DNA from: Methanolobus sp. UBA474 | Lineage (GTDB): Archaea > Halobacteriota > Methanosarcinia > Methanosarcinales > Methanosarcinaceae | Direction: 5' to 3' | Assembly: GCA_002501695.1 (NCBI GenBank) | Contig: DANZ01000049.1 | Span: forward strand, 1 to 24,705 | Length of the DNA stretch: 24,705 bases | Shown: piece after piece, positions 1 through 7,686 of the stretch | Numbering within the stretch: the first letter of the stretch is position 1 | Layout: each line of letters starts with the position of its first letter | The notes under the pieces: model-generated | The model's input: the letters and a program-made list of their open reading frames with translations, nothing else | The model's database searches: none | Told to the model about the DNA's origin: nothing | Translations under genes and position numbers: made by a program

Positions 1-263
1 TAATCAGTATTAGACTTGGGCTTCTTAAGCCCACTTCCAATTTTACAATTGTGCCCGTGCCAAAAGCAGCCATGAACTAAAACTACGGTGCGGTACTTTG
101 GCAGGACAATATCAGGCTTCCCTGGGAGATCCTTCCTATGCAGACGATAGCGGAAGCCATGAGAAAACAAGAACTTTTGCACAATCAACTCTGGCTTTGT
201 TCTTTCTGACTTAATCTTCCGCATAATTTCGCTTCGCTTCTCCTTGGAGAAAACATCAGTCAT
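1..263 (-). CDS. vsr: Very short patch repair (Vsr) mismatch endonuclease, C-terminus cut off by window start
   Basis: The minus strand reads from an ATG at 263 to the window edge and gives 87 residues of a Vsr endonuclease. Vsr nicks DNA 5' of T:G mismatches that arise when 5-methylcytosine deaminates, and usually travels with a cytosine-5 DNA methyltransferase. The E. coli catalytic residues are present at the same numbers: Asp51 in LPGKPD, His64 and His69 in VHGCFWHGH, with Cys66 and Cys73 as likely zinc ligands. The N-terminus (MTDVFSKEKRSEIMRKIKS) is the usual Vsr opening. The rest of the gene, and possibly its methyltransferase, lie outside the window. A/T-rich TATA-like sequence lies upstream (about 270-295). 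The base composition is clearly more A/T-rich than the genes from 965 onward, which suggests acquisition by transfer. Confidence 0.93.
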   Translation of the reverse strand, partial: MTDVFSKEKRSEIMRKIKSERTKPELIVQKFLFSHGFRYRLHRKDLPGKPDIVLPKYRTVVLVHGCFWHGHNCKIGSGLKKPKSNTD

Positions 264-421
264 TAAATAATATAATGATTTAATCGTTTAAATGCATCAT
301 TATTCAGCGAATTTATTTTAGTAAGACATTTACTCTTCATTTTATTTTTAAATTTGGACTATCCACTCATGGTATCAGTATAATATTTTGAAGGCCGTTG
401 CATTTTTGAGAAGGAATTAAT
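264..421. other. A/T-rich intergenic region upstream of vsr
   Basis: There is no open frame of note in these 158 bp. The part next to vsr is very A/T-rich and includes TTTAAAC- and TTATATTA-like boxes on the minus strand that could serve as its promoter. I see no RNA gene here. Confidence 0.4.
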
Positions 422-823
422 TTAACCTAAATCTATACTGCAAAGGACAAAACGTTTAGGTTTGTCTCCTGAATGGGAAACGTATTGGAACCTTCCGAGA
501 TACTTGAAAGCATAATTCGGATATTCGTTTTTACGGTCTCTATAAAATACCAGCATTTCGTTGCCATTGCTTGAATGATGAATTATTTTATTGTCTGTTC
601 TTCCTTGCAATTGCCCTTCGAAACTTAAAACTTGACCGTTTAAATCATCATTGTAAGCGGTTCGGTCAGGAGTTTTATTTTTAGTTACAAAAAGCCAAAT
701 TGACGAATGACCTTTTGGCTGAAATATGCCGGTATTGATTGTAGCATCCGTTATGTGGAATAATTCCTGAAGTTCTTTCCGAGAATAAACGGATGAAATC
801 ACAAGTGAACCCGAGCTCTTCAT
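422..823 (-). CDS. DUF3427-like (restriction-associated) domain protein, unconfirmed
   Basis: This encodes 133 residues from the ATG at 823. An in-frame ATG at 946 exists, but the extra 41 residues are hydrophobic, read through A/T-rich promoter-like DNA and abut the divergent gene at 965, so I prefer 823. The pattern WLFVTKNKTPDRTAYND, then GQLQGRTDNKIIHH, then LVFYRDRKNEYPNYAFKYLG and YVSHSGDKP resembles the DUF3427-type domain found at the C-terminus of some helicases and HNH restriction endonucleases. In those proteins it probably helps recognise DNA. No nuclease catalytic motif is visible, so it could be a stand-alone specificity module or the surviving end of a larger restriction enzyme. 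It lies upstream of vsr on the same strand and shares its A/T-rich composition. The family match is from pattern memory only. Confidence 0.6.
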   Translation of the reverse strand: MKSSGSLVISSVYSRKELQELFHITDATINTGIFQPKGHSSIWLFVTKNKTPDRTAYNDDLNGQVLSFEGQLQGRTDNKIIHHSSNGNEMLVFYRDRKNEYPNYAFKYLGRFQYVSHSGDKPKRFVLCSIDLG

Positions 824-964
824 GAAAATATATATTGGATACAAAATATTAAATTGTTTCCGAAACATCATATATTTAAAAATGGGAGTGCTGAAATCAC
901 TCAATATCAACAAACACCCTAATATACACTCCCCAACAATCTTCACACAAAGGAGAATCCCACT

Positions 965-2260
965 ATGAAAGTCTCAATAATTGGTTCCGGTTACGTCGGC
1001 TCGGTCTCAGCGGCCTGCTTTGCTGAGCTTGGCCATGAGGTCATCTGTATAGATGTCGATGAAGAGAAGGTAAAGCTGATCAATGCGGGCAGGGCGCCGA
1101 TATGGGAGGAGGGGCTGGACGGGCTTCTTGGGAAGCACTCGCAGAAGAGCCTTATCGCGACATCGGATTATGAATATGCGGTGCAGAACTCGGACGTGTC
1201 CTTCATCTGCGTGGGAACGCCGTCGGGGAAGGACGGGAGCATCGACCTGAGCATAGTGAAGGCGGCCAGCGCGAGCCTGGGCGCGGCCATCGGGAAGAAG
1301 GGACATTATCACGTGGTCGTTGTCAAGAGCACCGTAGTGCCGGAGACCACCGAGAAGGTAGTGCTGCCCATACTTGAGGAGTTCTCGGGCAAAAGGGCCG
1401 GCAGGGATTTCGGGGTGGCGATGAACCCGGAGTTCCTGAGAGAGGGCAAGGCTGTGTACGATTTCATGCACCCGGACAAGATCGTGGTGGGCGCCATTGA
1501 TGAGAGGTCGGGCTTTGCGGTGGCGGAGCTTTACCGCAGGCTGGACTGCACGGTCACGCGCACTAATCCGAGGACAGCGGAGATGATCAAGTACGTCAAT
1601 AACTCCTTCCTGGCGACCAAGATCTCCTTTGCCAACGAGGTGGGCAACATCTGCAAGCAGCTGGGCATCGACACCTACGAGGTCATGGACGCGGTGGGCA
1701 CGGACCTGCGGATCGAGCGCAGGTTCCTCAACTGCGGCGCGGGCTTTGGGGGGTCGTGCTTCCCCAAGGACGTCCGGGCGCTCATCGGCAAGGCAAAGGG
1801 GATGGGCTACGAGCCTCAGCTCCTTGATTCCGTGGTCGCTGTGAACGAGCGCCAGCCCCTGAAGATGGTGGAGCTGCTGCAGCGCAGGATAGGACATGTC
1901 AGGGGAAAAAGGATAGCCGTCCTGGGGCTGGCCTTCAAGAACGACACCGACGACATCCGGGAATCGCGCTCCATCCCCGTGATAGCTGAACTGCTGCGCC
2001 TGGGGGCCGATGTAGCGGCCTACGACCCCATGGCCTCGGGGAACATGAGGAAGGTCTTCGGCAATATCACTTATTGCGAGAACTCATCCGAGGCCCTCGC
2101 AGGGGCCGACGGATGCATGATAATGACGGAGTGGGAAGAGTTCGGGAAACTGGACAGCGAATTCGAGGGCATGGCCGACAGGGTGGTCATCGACGGGAGG
2201 CATATGCTCAGGCCCGACCGGCTCAGGACAAGGATCGATTACGAGGGCATCTGCTGGTGA
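965..2260 (+). CDS. ugd: UDP-glucose 6-dehydrogenase (UDP-glucose/GDP-mannose dehydrogenase family)
   Basis: The 431-residue product is the usual length for this cytosolic enzyme, which oxidises UDP-glucose to UDP-glucuronate in two NAD-dependent steps and supplies precursors for surface polysaccharide or protein N-glycans. The N-terminal Rossmann motif is IGSGYVG (6-12), followed by VGTPSGKDGSID (83-94). The catalytic thiohemiacetal cysteine is Cys265 in GFGGSCFPKD, preceded by the helix EMIKYVNNSFLATKISFANE with Lys209 and Asn213. A C-terminal NAD/UDP-binding domain starts near 310 (LGLAFKNDTDDIRES). A GDP-mannose or UDP-ManNAc dehydrogenase is less likely given the wording around the cysteine. 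A Shine-Dalgarno AAAGGAG precedes the ATG. The gene is markedly G/C-rich, in sharp contrast to the DNA just upstream, and no other sugar-nucleotide gene is adjacent. Confidence 0.93.
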   Translation: MKVSIIGSGYVGSVSAACFAELGHEVICIDVDEEKVKLINAGRAPIWEEGLDGLLGKHSQKSLIATSDYEYAVQNSDVSFICVGTPSGKDGSIDLSIVKAASASLGAAIGKKGHYHVVVVKSTVVPETTEKVVLPILEEFSGKRAGRDFGVAMNPEFLREGKAVYDFMHPDKIVVGAIDERSGFAVAELYRRLDCTVTRTNPRTAEMIKYVNNSFLATKISFANEVGNICKQLGIDTYEVMDAVGTDLRIERRFLNCGAGFGGSCFPKDVRALIGKAKGMGYEPQLLDSVVAVNERQPLKMVELLQRRIGHVRGKRIAVLGLAFKNDTDDIRESRSIPVIAELLRLGADVAAYDPMASGNMRKVFGNITYCENSSEALAGADGCMIMTEWEEFGKLDSEFEGMADRVVIDGRHMLRPDRLRTRIDYEGICW

Positions 2261-2319
2261 GCGGGCGCCCATATACCCGCTTTGCCGGATACGCAGTAAC
2301 ATCAGGAAGCGAGGGTAAC

Positions 2320-2589
2320 ATGTCGGAAAGGTTCACATTAGGGATCGGCGAAAAGAAGACCATAAAGAAGGCATTCTTCGGAGCTGTGAACGTAAGCTTG
2401 GTTTACTGCGGCATGCCGGGCGAGAATGTCTTCTCCTTGGGGCTCTGCGAGAACGAAGGCAATACCAGCTATAGTATGAACTTCTTTTTTCCAAAGAAGT
2501 CAACCCAGGTAACACTGGGAAAGTACAGGTTCTATGTCTATGGCGTCACTCTGGAGAACATAACTCTCCAGCCTTTTGAGACGGCATAG
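2320..2589 (+). CDS. Small hypothetical protein, 89 residues
   Basis: I do not recognise this protein. The frame is open much further upstream, but that part lies inside the dehydrogenase gene in another frame. The first ATG after that gene's stop, at 2320, has a purine-rich GCGAGGG just before it and is the sensible start. The product has no signal peptide or membrane segment. It looks strand-rich, with alternating hydrophobics (VNVSLVYCG, KYRFYVYGVTLENITLQ), and could be a small beta-sandwich. It follows the dehydrogenase gene by 59 bp on the same strand and may be cotranscribed with it. I assign no function. Confidence 0.6.
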   Translation: MSERFTLGIGEKKTIKKAFFGAVNVSLVYCGMPGENVFSLGLCENEGNTSYSMNFFFPKKSTQVTLGKYRFYVYGVTLENITLQPFETA

Positions 2590-2642
2590 AAAGATTTTTA
2601 ACCGTAGACAAATTTGAGGGAAGAATTGCCGGAGAACACCAC

Positions 2643-3311
2643 ATGAGCGATGACAGCAGGATAAAAGAAGATATTAACGGCAGGATCCATTCCCTGGACC
2701 AGGGTTTCAGGAGCCTTGAAAAAAGATTGCGGGCCGTGGAAAGAAGGCTCTCTTCGGGAGACACGCCTGAAGGCTCGCAACTGCTCAGCGACCCGTACCT
2801 GGAAAAGGATATAGAGGACATAAGGGCGGATATCTTCGCCATCACAGAGCAGCTGGACAGGCTTGCACGGAATGATCGCATCCTGGCGCTTGAGGGACAG
2901 CTCAGCGCAACCAGGCAGCAGGTGCTGGAGCTAAGCAAGCAGATCGACCAGCTGAACAAGGATAACTCAAGGCTTCACTCACTGCTTGAGAAGAGCAGCG
3001 GACCGGAGTGTGAGCCTGGCTGTGAACCGGCTGATGAGCAGTTCCGCGCAGATTTCAGGGACGAACTGACGTCACTCGGCCAGCGCCTTGAAAAGGCGGA
3101 GAAACATAACCGCATCCATATAGGCGCCATGCAGGTGCCCCTGGAGATGTCAGGCATTGTCGGCGCGCTGGTACTGGCCCTGACGGGAGGGCTCATCATA
3201 GCAGGCAGATGGGACATCATACGTTCTCCCTACTTCTCCTTCGCCATTGCACTCTCGCTTGCCGCGCCGGTCCTGATAAAGTTCTATCTTGCAAACATTT
3301 CAAAGGCATAG
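2643..3311 (+). CDS. Coiled-coil protein with two C-terminal membrane helices
   Basis: I do not recognise a named family for these 222 residues. Residues about 10-45 and 75-120 have heptad-like hydrophobic spacing and many charged residues, consistent with coiled coils (for example LEGQLSATRQQVLELSKQ). A linker with CEPGCEPADEQ follows, then a further short helix to about 160. Two hydrophobic segments at roughly 168-188 and 196-216 are probable transmembrane helices, so the long N-terminal part would be cytoplasmic with both ends inside. A box GATTTTTAACC at about 2592-2602, roughly 45 nt before the ATG, could be its own promoter. It converges with the pilin-like gene ending at 3325. It may scaffold or organise something at the membrane, but nothing here shows what. 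Confidence 0.75.
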   Translation: MSDDSRIKEDINGRIHSLDQGFRSLEKRLRAVERRLSSGDTPEGSQLLSDPYLEKDIEDIRADIFAITEQLDRLARNDRILALEGQLSATRQQVLELSKQIDQLNKDNSRLHSLLEKSSGPECEPGCEPADEQFRADFRDELTSLGQRLEKAEKHNRIHIGAMQVPLEMSGIVGALVLALTGGLIIAGRWDIIRSPYFSFAIALSLAAPVLIKFYLANISKA

Positions 3312-3324
3312 GAGCAGGGTGAGC

Positions 3325-3771
3325 TCACCCGCTTCTGACCTTCACGAAGAACTCGTCCGAGTAGTCCATATACCCTTCCTGCATGACCCGGACAGCGATA
3401 TAACCCTCATTCTTCCCGGCAGGCAGGGATATGTTGGTCAGGGTCGCCTCAAAGATGCCTTCGGGACCGGTCACCCCGCCCACGGCCTTTTGCCTTGAAG
3501 GGCACCAGAGCACCACATTAGCCCCTTCAACGGGCACATCCTCGGAATCAAGCACCTGCACCCGCAAAAGAGGGGAATCGCCCTGTCCGCCGGACAGCGT
3601 GAAGCTGCCGTTGTCTGCGGTCGCATATATGGTTCCGGGCACTAGGGGAGCGCTAAGGACAGCATTGAGGATCACGTACATACCTATCATGCCGATAGTG
3701 GTCAGGACCACCATCCTTACGGGAAGCCCCAGGGCTGCAGACCCGTCCGTGAGAAGGTTTTTCCGGTGCAT
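3325..3771 (-). CDS. Type IV pilin-like / carboxypeptidase-regulatory-like secreted protein
   Basis: The 148-residue product has a short polar head, then a hydrophobic segment at about 15-42 (GLPVRMVVLTTIGMIGMYV) of the kind seen at the N-terminus of archaeal type IV pilin-like proteins. The rest is an extracellular beta-rich domain, including VQVLDSEDVPVEGANVVLW and a conserved-looking GVTGPEGIFEATLTN, which resembles carboxypeptidase-regulatory (CnaB-like) repeats. It would be anchored in the membrane by its N-terminal helix with the domain outside. It lies 22 bp downstream of a similar but frameshifted gene on the same strand and is probably in the same transcript. Assignment as a pilin rests on the N-terminal architecture; no prepilin peptidase or assembly ATPase gene is nearby. 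Confidence 0.7.
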   Translation of the reverse strand: MHRKNLLTDGSAALGLPVRMVVLTTIGMIGMYVILNAVLSAPLVPGTIYATADNGSFTLSGGQGDSPLLRVQVLDSEDVPVEGANVVLWCPSRQKAVGGVTGPEGIFEATLTNISLPAGKNEGYIAVRVMQEGYMDYSDEFFVKVRSG

Positions 3772-3793
3772 AAGATGAAAAAAGATGTCAGGA

Positions 3794-4293
3794 TCAGGAG
3801 GTCCTGACGATCATTACCGCGTTTGTCTTCTCGTAGTCATAGAAACCGTTCGCTGTTATCTTCAGGTCCATGGTTCCTTCGTTCTGGTTGGCTCCCATGC
3901 TCACCGGTACGCCGCTGGCTGTGGCGTCAGCCTGCAGTGTGCACATGCCGGCATCATCAGTAACACCGGTAGCAGCACCGCCAAGGCCGCGCAGCACTAT
4001 GTTTGCGTTCCTCACGGGATAGCCGTCCGGGTCCTTTGCGGATATCTGCACTATCACGGGGAAAGGACCGGTAGCGACAAGAGCCGAGTCCACCAGGATC
4101 GTGTTGCCTGCGGACATAGAACTCCTGCCTGGTCGACATTCACTGACATGTTCTTGGTAGGTGGCGGTATTATTGCGATCAGGGCTGCAAGGGCAACCAT
4201 TCCCACCACCAGCATTACAACGATATTTATAGGCAATTCAATTGCCGAATCATTACGGAACATTTTTCGGGTCGTTTTCAAAAGTACCACCAT
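3794..4293 (-). pseudogene. Frameshifted type IV pilin-like gene
   Basis: Two overlapping frames on the minus strand make one gene when joined. The first, from the ATG at 4293 or 4263, gives MFRNDSAIELPINIVVMLVV and a hydrophobic helix, then NMSVNVDQAG, and runs out to an unrelated tail. The second, one frame over, picks up at about 4117 with SAGNTILVDSALVATG and continues through VRNANIVLRGLGG to a stop at 3794. A single-base loss near 4117-4126 explains the break. There is no long homopolymer at the site, so a simple sequencing slip is less obvious. The intact protein would be about 155-165 residues and match its neighbour at 3325-3771 in design: an N-terminal pilin-like helix plus a secreted beta-domain. 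A TATA-like box lies at about 4313-4323. Confidence 0.72.
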
Positions 4294-4311
4294 GCTATAA
4301 GAAAAGAACAT

Positions 4312-4323
4312 TCTATATAAATT
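4312..4323 (-). promoter_or_regulatory. Probable TATA box for the pilin-like pair
   Basis: On the minus strand this reads AATTTATATAGA. Its centre lies about 25 nt before the ATG at 4293 and about 54 nt before the ATG at 4263. A start at 4263 would leave a short leader containing GGTGGT, and a start at 4293 would be almost leaderless. Confidence 0.45.
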
Positions 4324-4409
4324 GCACGACTTACTACTTATTTTTATAATGACCCCTGAATAATAGATAATCGTCACATTCATGTACCAAAACCCTGCTT
4401 TAAAAAGAC

Positions 4410-5018
4410 ATGAAAAAGATAGTTATCATCGATTACGGGCTCGGGAACCTCAGGAGCGTCCGCAAGGGCCTGGAACACGCGGGTGCCGATGTCGTGATAT
4501 CGAGCGACCCTGCGGAAATACTGGCTGCCAGTGGTGTTATTCTCCCCGGGGTCGGTGCCTTCAGGGATGCGATGAAGAACATCCAGGGTCTGCTTGGCAC
4601 GATCCACAGCTACGTTGATTCGGGCAGGCCCATGCTCGGCATCTGCCTGGGACAGCAGATCCTCATGAGCGATTCCGAAGAAGGAGGGCACACGCAGGGG
4701 CTTGACCTGATAAAGGGCAGTGTCCTGAAATTTCCCCGCAGCGGACTGAAAGTGCCACATATGGGCTGGAACTCCATCAGCATGACCCGCAAACATCCCT
4801 TTTTCGAAGGCATACCTGATAATACATACGTATACTTCGTGCACTCCTTCTATGTGGATACGCAAGGAAGTAATGCACTTGCATTGAGCGAATATGGCAC
4901 AAAGTTCGCGGCATCCGTCATCAGCGATGCAGGCAACGTCATAGGTACACAGTTCCATCCGGAAAAGAGCGGGGATATGGGCCTGAGAATGCTGAAGAAC
5001 TTTGTCAATATGTGTTAG
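4410..5018 (+). CDS. hisH: Imidazole glycerol phosphate synthase, glutamine amidotransferase subunit HisH
   Basis: The 202-residue class I glutamine amidotransferase releases ammonia from glutamine and passes it to HisF, which makes imidazole glycerol phosphate and AICAR in histidine synthesis. The start IVIIDYGLGNLRSV is typical HisH. The catalytic triad is Cys79 in GICLGQQ, with His183 and Glu185 in QFHPEKSG. The oxyanion-strand motif PGVGAF is at 46-51. Length and motifs are normal, and the enzyme acts in the cytoplasm. There is no hisF or other his gene in the window, so the pathway is dispersed. The next gene starts 12 nt after the stop and is probably cotranscribed. A TATA-like TTTTTATAAT at about 4341-4350 could drive it. 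Confidence 0.96.
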   Translation: MKKIVIIDYGLGNLRSVRKGLEHAGADVVISSDPAEILAASGVILPGVGAFRDAMKNIQGLLGTIHSYVDSGRPMLGICLGQQILMSDSEEGGHTQGLDLIKGSVLKFPRSGLKVPHMGWNSISMTRKHPFFEGIPDNTYVYFVHSFYVDTQGSNALALSEYGTKFAASVISDAGNVIGTQFHPEKSGDMGLRMLKNFVNMC

Positions 5019-5030
5019 GACGAGGCTTAC

Positions 5031-6353
5031 ATGGATATCGAAGGCTACGCAAAAAGAGGGCTCAGGAACAGTGACCCCGATCTTGAGGACAAGCTCACCT
5101 CCAGGATACTGGAAGTGAAAAGAACAAACACGGGGCACGCCCGCAAACTGGCAAGGGCTGCCATCGTGGAAGCAAAGGCCACCCTGCATGTCAGCGGTGA
5201 TGCGCTTGAGCCCACGATCTCCGGCGTGACAATGGGAGAGTTCGGGGTCGGCTCAAGGGGTATCGGCGATTTCTATACCCACGAGAAGATAGCCGAGGTC
5301 ATCGGGAAGACCAGTGCCGTGGTGGACACCACCCATCTTGACGATTCGGGCGTCGTCAGGTCGAAGGACCCCGGCGAGTATGTTATAGTCACCATCGACG
5401 GCATGCATTCAAGACTCAGTGATTTTCCATTCCTTGCAGGCTTTCACGTAGCCCGTGCAGCCCTGAGGGACGTATATGTTATGGGAGCACGGCCTGTAGC
5501 AATGCTCTCGGACATCCATGTTGCAGATGACGGCGACGTCGCCAAGATCTTCGACCACATCGCAGGCATAACCGCTGTTGCAGAACTCTCCGGGATACCC
5601 CTCATCACAGGCAGCACGCTGAGAATAGGCGGGGACATGGTCATCGGGGAGCGCATGACAGGCGGTGTAGGCGCGGTGGGAGTCTCATCGGACCTGACCG
5701 CAAGACAGCAGACGCAGGTTGGAGACATCATCCTCATGACCGAGGGAGCGGGCGGCGGCACAATATCCACAGCCGCGCTCTACTATGAGATGCATGAGGT
5801 CGTCGACGAGACGATCAATATCAAGTTCCTGGAAGCATGCGAGAAGATCCTTAATTCCGGCCTGGTAGGCCACATCCATGCCATGACAGACGTAACCAAC
5901 GGGGGGATACGCGGGGACGCCAAGGAGATATCAAGAACTGCAGGCGTGAAGCTCGTCTTCGATGAGGCGCAGATGAGAAAGCTTGTGAATCCTGTCGTTC
6001 TCAGAATGCTGGAATCCCTGGAAATTGATTACCTGGGAGTATCGCTGGATGCCCTGCTCATCATTGCACCGCATGAAGTGGCGGATGATATAATGAGAAC
6101 TGTAAGGTCGGCAGGTGTAGAGATAGCCGTCATCGGAAAAGTTGAGGAGGGCAGTGGTGCACTGATCATGATCGACGGGGAGCTTAGGGATTTCACTCCT
6201 CGGTTCAGGGAATCTGCATATACTCCCATCAAGAAGATGATAGGTGAAGACCAGCCGCGTAACTTTGAGGAAATGCAAAGGGCAGTTGACAGGGCAGCGA
6301 GTGAGGCTATCGGGAAGAAAAAGAGGATAATAGAGAAGGTAAGGAGCAGGTGA
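5031..6353 (+). CDS. AIR synthase-related protein (PurM/HypE/SelD superfamily)
   Basis: This 440-residue protein belongs to the PurM-like superfamily (PurM, ThiL, SelD, HypE), whose members use ATP to phosphorylate or activate carbonyl-oxygen substrates. Visible marks are DTTHLDDSGVVR (99-110), the strand YVIVTIDGMHSRL (117-129) likely to carry the magnesium-binding acid, ARAALRDVYVMGARP (141-155), SDIHVADDGDV (160-170) and ITGSTLRIGGD (192-202). A C-terminal PurM-C half holds the glycine-rich TEGAGGGTIST and DVTNGGIRGDAKE. An N-terminal helical stretch of about 60 residues and a basic C-terminal tail (IGKKKRIIEKVRSR) make it longer than HypE or PurM. It fits an archaeal HypE-related group of this length. 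The true substrate is unknown. It lies 12 nt after hisH. Confidence 0.8.
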   Translation: MDIEGYAKRGLRNSDPDLEDKLTSRILEVKRTNTGHARKLARAAIVEAKATLHVSGDALEPTISGVTMGEFGVGSRGIGDFYTHEKIAEVIGKTSAVVDTTHLDDSGVVRSKDPGEYVIVTIDGMHSRLSDFPFLAGFHVARAALRDVYVMGARPVAMLSDIHVADDGDVAKIFDHIAGITAVAELSGIPLITGSTLRIGGDMVIGERMTGGVGAVGVSSDLTARQQTQVGDIILMTEGAGGGTISTAALYYEMHEVVDETINIKFLEACEKILNSGLVGHIHAMTDVTNGGIRGDAKEISRTAGVKLVFDEAQMRKLVNPVVLRMLESLEIDYLGVSLDALLIIAPHEVADDIMRTVRSAGVEIAVIGKVEEGSGALIMIDGELRDFTPRFRESAYTPIKKMIGEDQPRNFEEMQRAVDRAASEAIGKKKRIIEKVRSR

Positions 6354-6366
6354 TCCTGCTGGCCCC

Positions 6367-7677
6367 TCACTCTTTTAACTTTTCCACTACCAGTACCACG
6401 CCGTCCTTTTCCTTAATAACGACTTTTTCACCCTTGTCCAGAGGCTCTGCAGAGCGTGCTTTCCAGTATTCCCCCCTGTGGATCACATAACCTGTGCTTT
6501 CAGGAGATACAGGCGTGTGGACGATCGCAGGATCCCCTATGATCTCTCCGAACTGGGGCTTGCGCTTCCGAACCTCAAGCACCTTGTACATCGCAAATAA
6601 CAGGAACAGCCCCATAATGACCGTGGGCGCCACTACCGAAGCGATAATGGTCCTCTGGAACTCGGCAGGCGAATAATTGCGCGGGAAATCAGTGGGTGCA
6701 AGCAGCACGCTTCCTGCCACTATGCATACCATCCCTGCTATGCCAAACACTCCCACGCCCGGCGATTGCAATTCCAGGGCAAGGAGGGCTATACCTGCCA
6801 CAATGAGGAAAATGGCGGCTATATTCACATCAAAGCCCGTACCAATGAGCCCCAGTACGATGGCAACCACGCCGAAGACCTCAGCGCCAAAACCGGGGTT
6901 GGATATGCCAAGGATCACAGCATATACTCCCAATAGCATCAGCAGTGAGGAGACTATGGGATTTGAAATGATGTTCATGAAAGAGAGCCTGAGCGGAGCT
7001 TCGTAGTAAACGGTCCCCGCACCTGCTGTTTCAAGCGTCCTGCCTTTTATTTCCAGTCCGTCTATCTGTACAAGCAGATCCTCTATGGACGGGGCAACAT
7101 ACTCTATCACACCATACTCAAGAGCGGTTTCCGAGTTAAGGTTCAGGTTCTCGGTTATGAACTTCCCGGCCGCGGTCTCGTTCCTGCCATGCATCCTGGC
7201 ATTCTCGACAGCTCTTTCAACAAGAGCGTTCACGATCTTGGAGTCATTGACAGGTTCCGAACCGCTTGGGGTCACAGTGACCGGCTGGGCGGATCCTATT
7301 ACAGTGAAAGGAGCCATTGCAGCAACATCGGTACTGATCAGTATGAGTGTCCCTGCTGACCATGCCTGCGTACCCTCAGGATACACATACCCTATCACAG
7401 ATATGTTTGTCTGGGGTATCATCTCGGTTATCCTGAGCGTTTCATCCAGCCCGCCACCCGGAGTGTTGAGGGTTATGATAAGCGCTTCATAGCCTTCATT
7501 CTCCGCTACGGATATGGCATCCGCCACAATATCATCCGAAACCGGGGTTATAGCACCTGAGATCTCAAGCACCAGCACATTCCGGTCCTCCTGGGCTGCA
7601 GCAGAAGATGAGAACAGGATAAAGGATAGTGTTAAAAGAAAAAGGAGGCTTATCAAAAGCCTGTTCTTAATGTTCAT
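6367..7677 (-). CDS. NfeD-family membrane serine protease (ClpP-class), stomatin partner
   Basis: The 436-residue product has a signal peptide (hydrophobic 8-25, cleavage near AAAQ). Next is a ClpP-like protease domain at about 33-225 with TLNTPGGGLDET (69-80), the nucleophile Ser107 in AWSAGT and a likely general base Lys147 (DSKIVN); spacing fits the Ser-Lys dyad known from the Pyrococcus homologue. Four or five transmembrane helices follow at about 232-330 and 345-370. A C-terminal NfeD OB-fold begins near 375 (GDPAIVHTPVSPESTG). It is thought to cleave the hydrophobic C-terminal region of the stomatin partner and to act in membrane quality control. The stomatin gene lies 9 nt upstream on the same strand, the classic arrangement. 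It converges with the gene ending at 6353. Confidence 0.93.
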   Translation of the reverse strand: MNIKNRLLISLLFLLTLSFILFSSSAAAQEDRNVLVLEISGAITPVSDDIVADAISVAENEGYEALIITLNTPGGGLDETLRITEMIPQTNISVIGYVYPEGTQAWSAGTLILISTDVAAMAPFTVIGSAQPVTVTPSGSEPVNDSKIVNALVERAVENARMHGRNETAAGKFITENLNLNSETALEYGVIEYVAPSIEDLLVQIDGLEIKGRTLETAGAGTVYYEAPLRLSFMNIISNPIVSSLLMLLGVYAVILGISNPGFGAEVFGVVAIVLGLIGTGFDVNIAAIFLIVAGIALLALELQSPGVGVFGIAGMVCIVAGSVLLAPTDFPRNYSPAEFQRTIIASVVAPTVIMGLFLLFAMYKVLEVRKRKPQFGEIIGDPAIVHTPVSPESTGYVIHRGEYWKARSAEPLDKGEKVVIKEKDGVVLVVEKLKE

Positions 7678-7686
7678 ATTCTTCCC

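Noticed and set aside
824..946. Longer N-terminus for the DUF3427-like protein starting at 946
   Set aside because: It would run through A/T-rich promoter-like DNA and abut the divergent gene; the domain itself begins after 823.
1007..1897. Open frame of 296 residues antisense to the UDP-glucose dehydrogenase gene
   Set aside because: It arises from the high G/C content of the real gene on the other strand and matches no family.
2074..2319. Upstream extension of the 89-residue protein gene into the dehydrogenase gene
   Set aside because: The extra residues are Arg/Gly-rich out-of-frame translation of the dehydrogenase gene; the ATG at 2320 has a plausible ribosome-binding site.
4380..5189. 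Open frame of 269 residues antisense to hisH
   Set aside because: It overlaps an unmistakable hisH and the start of the next gene; the composition is His/Cys-rich, as expected of a shadow frame.
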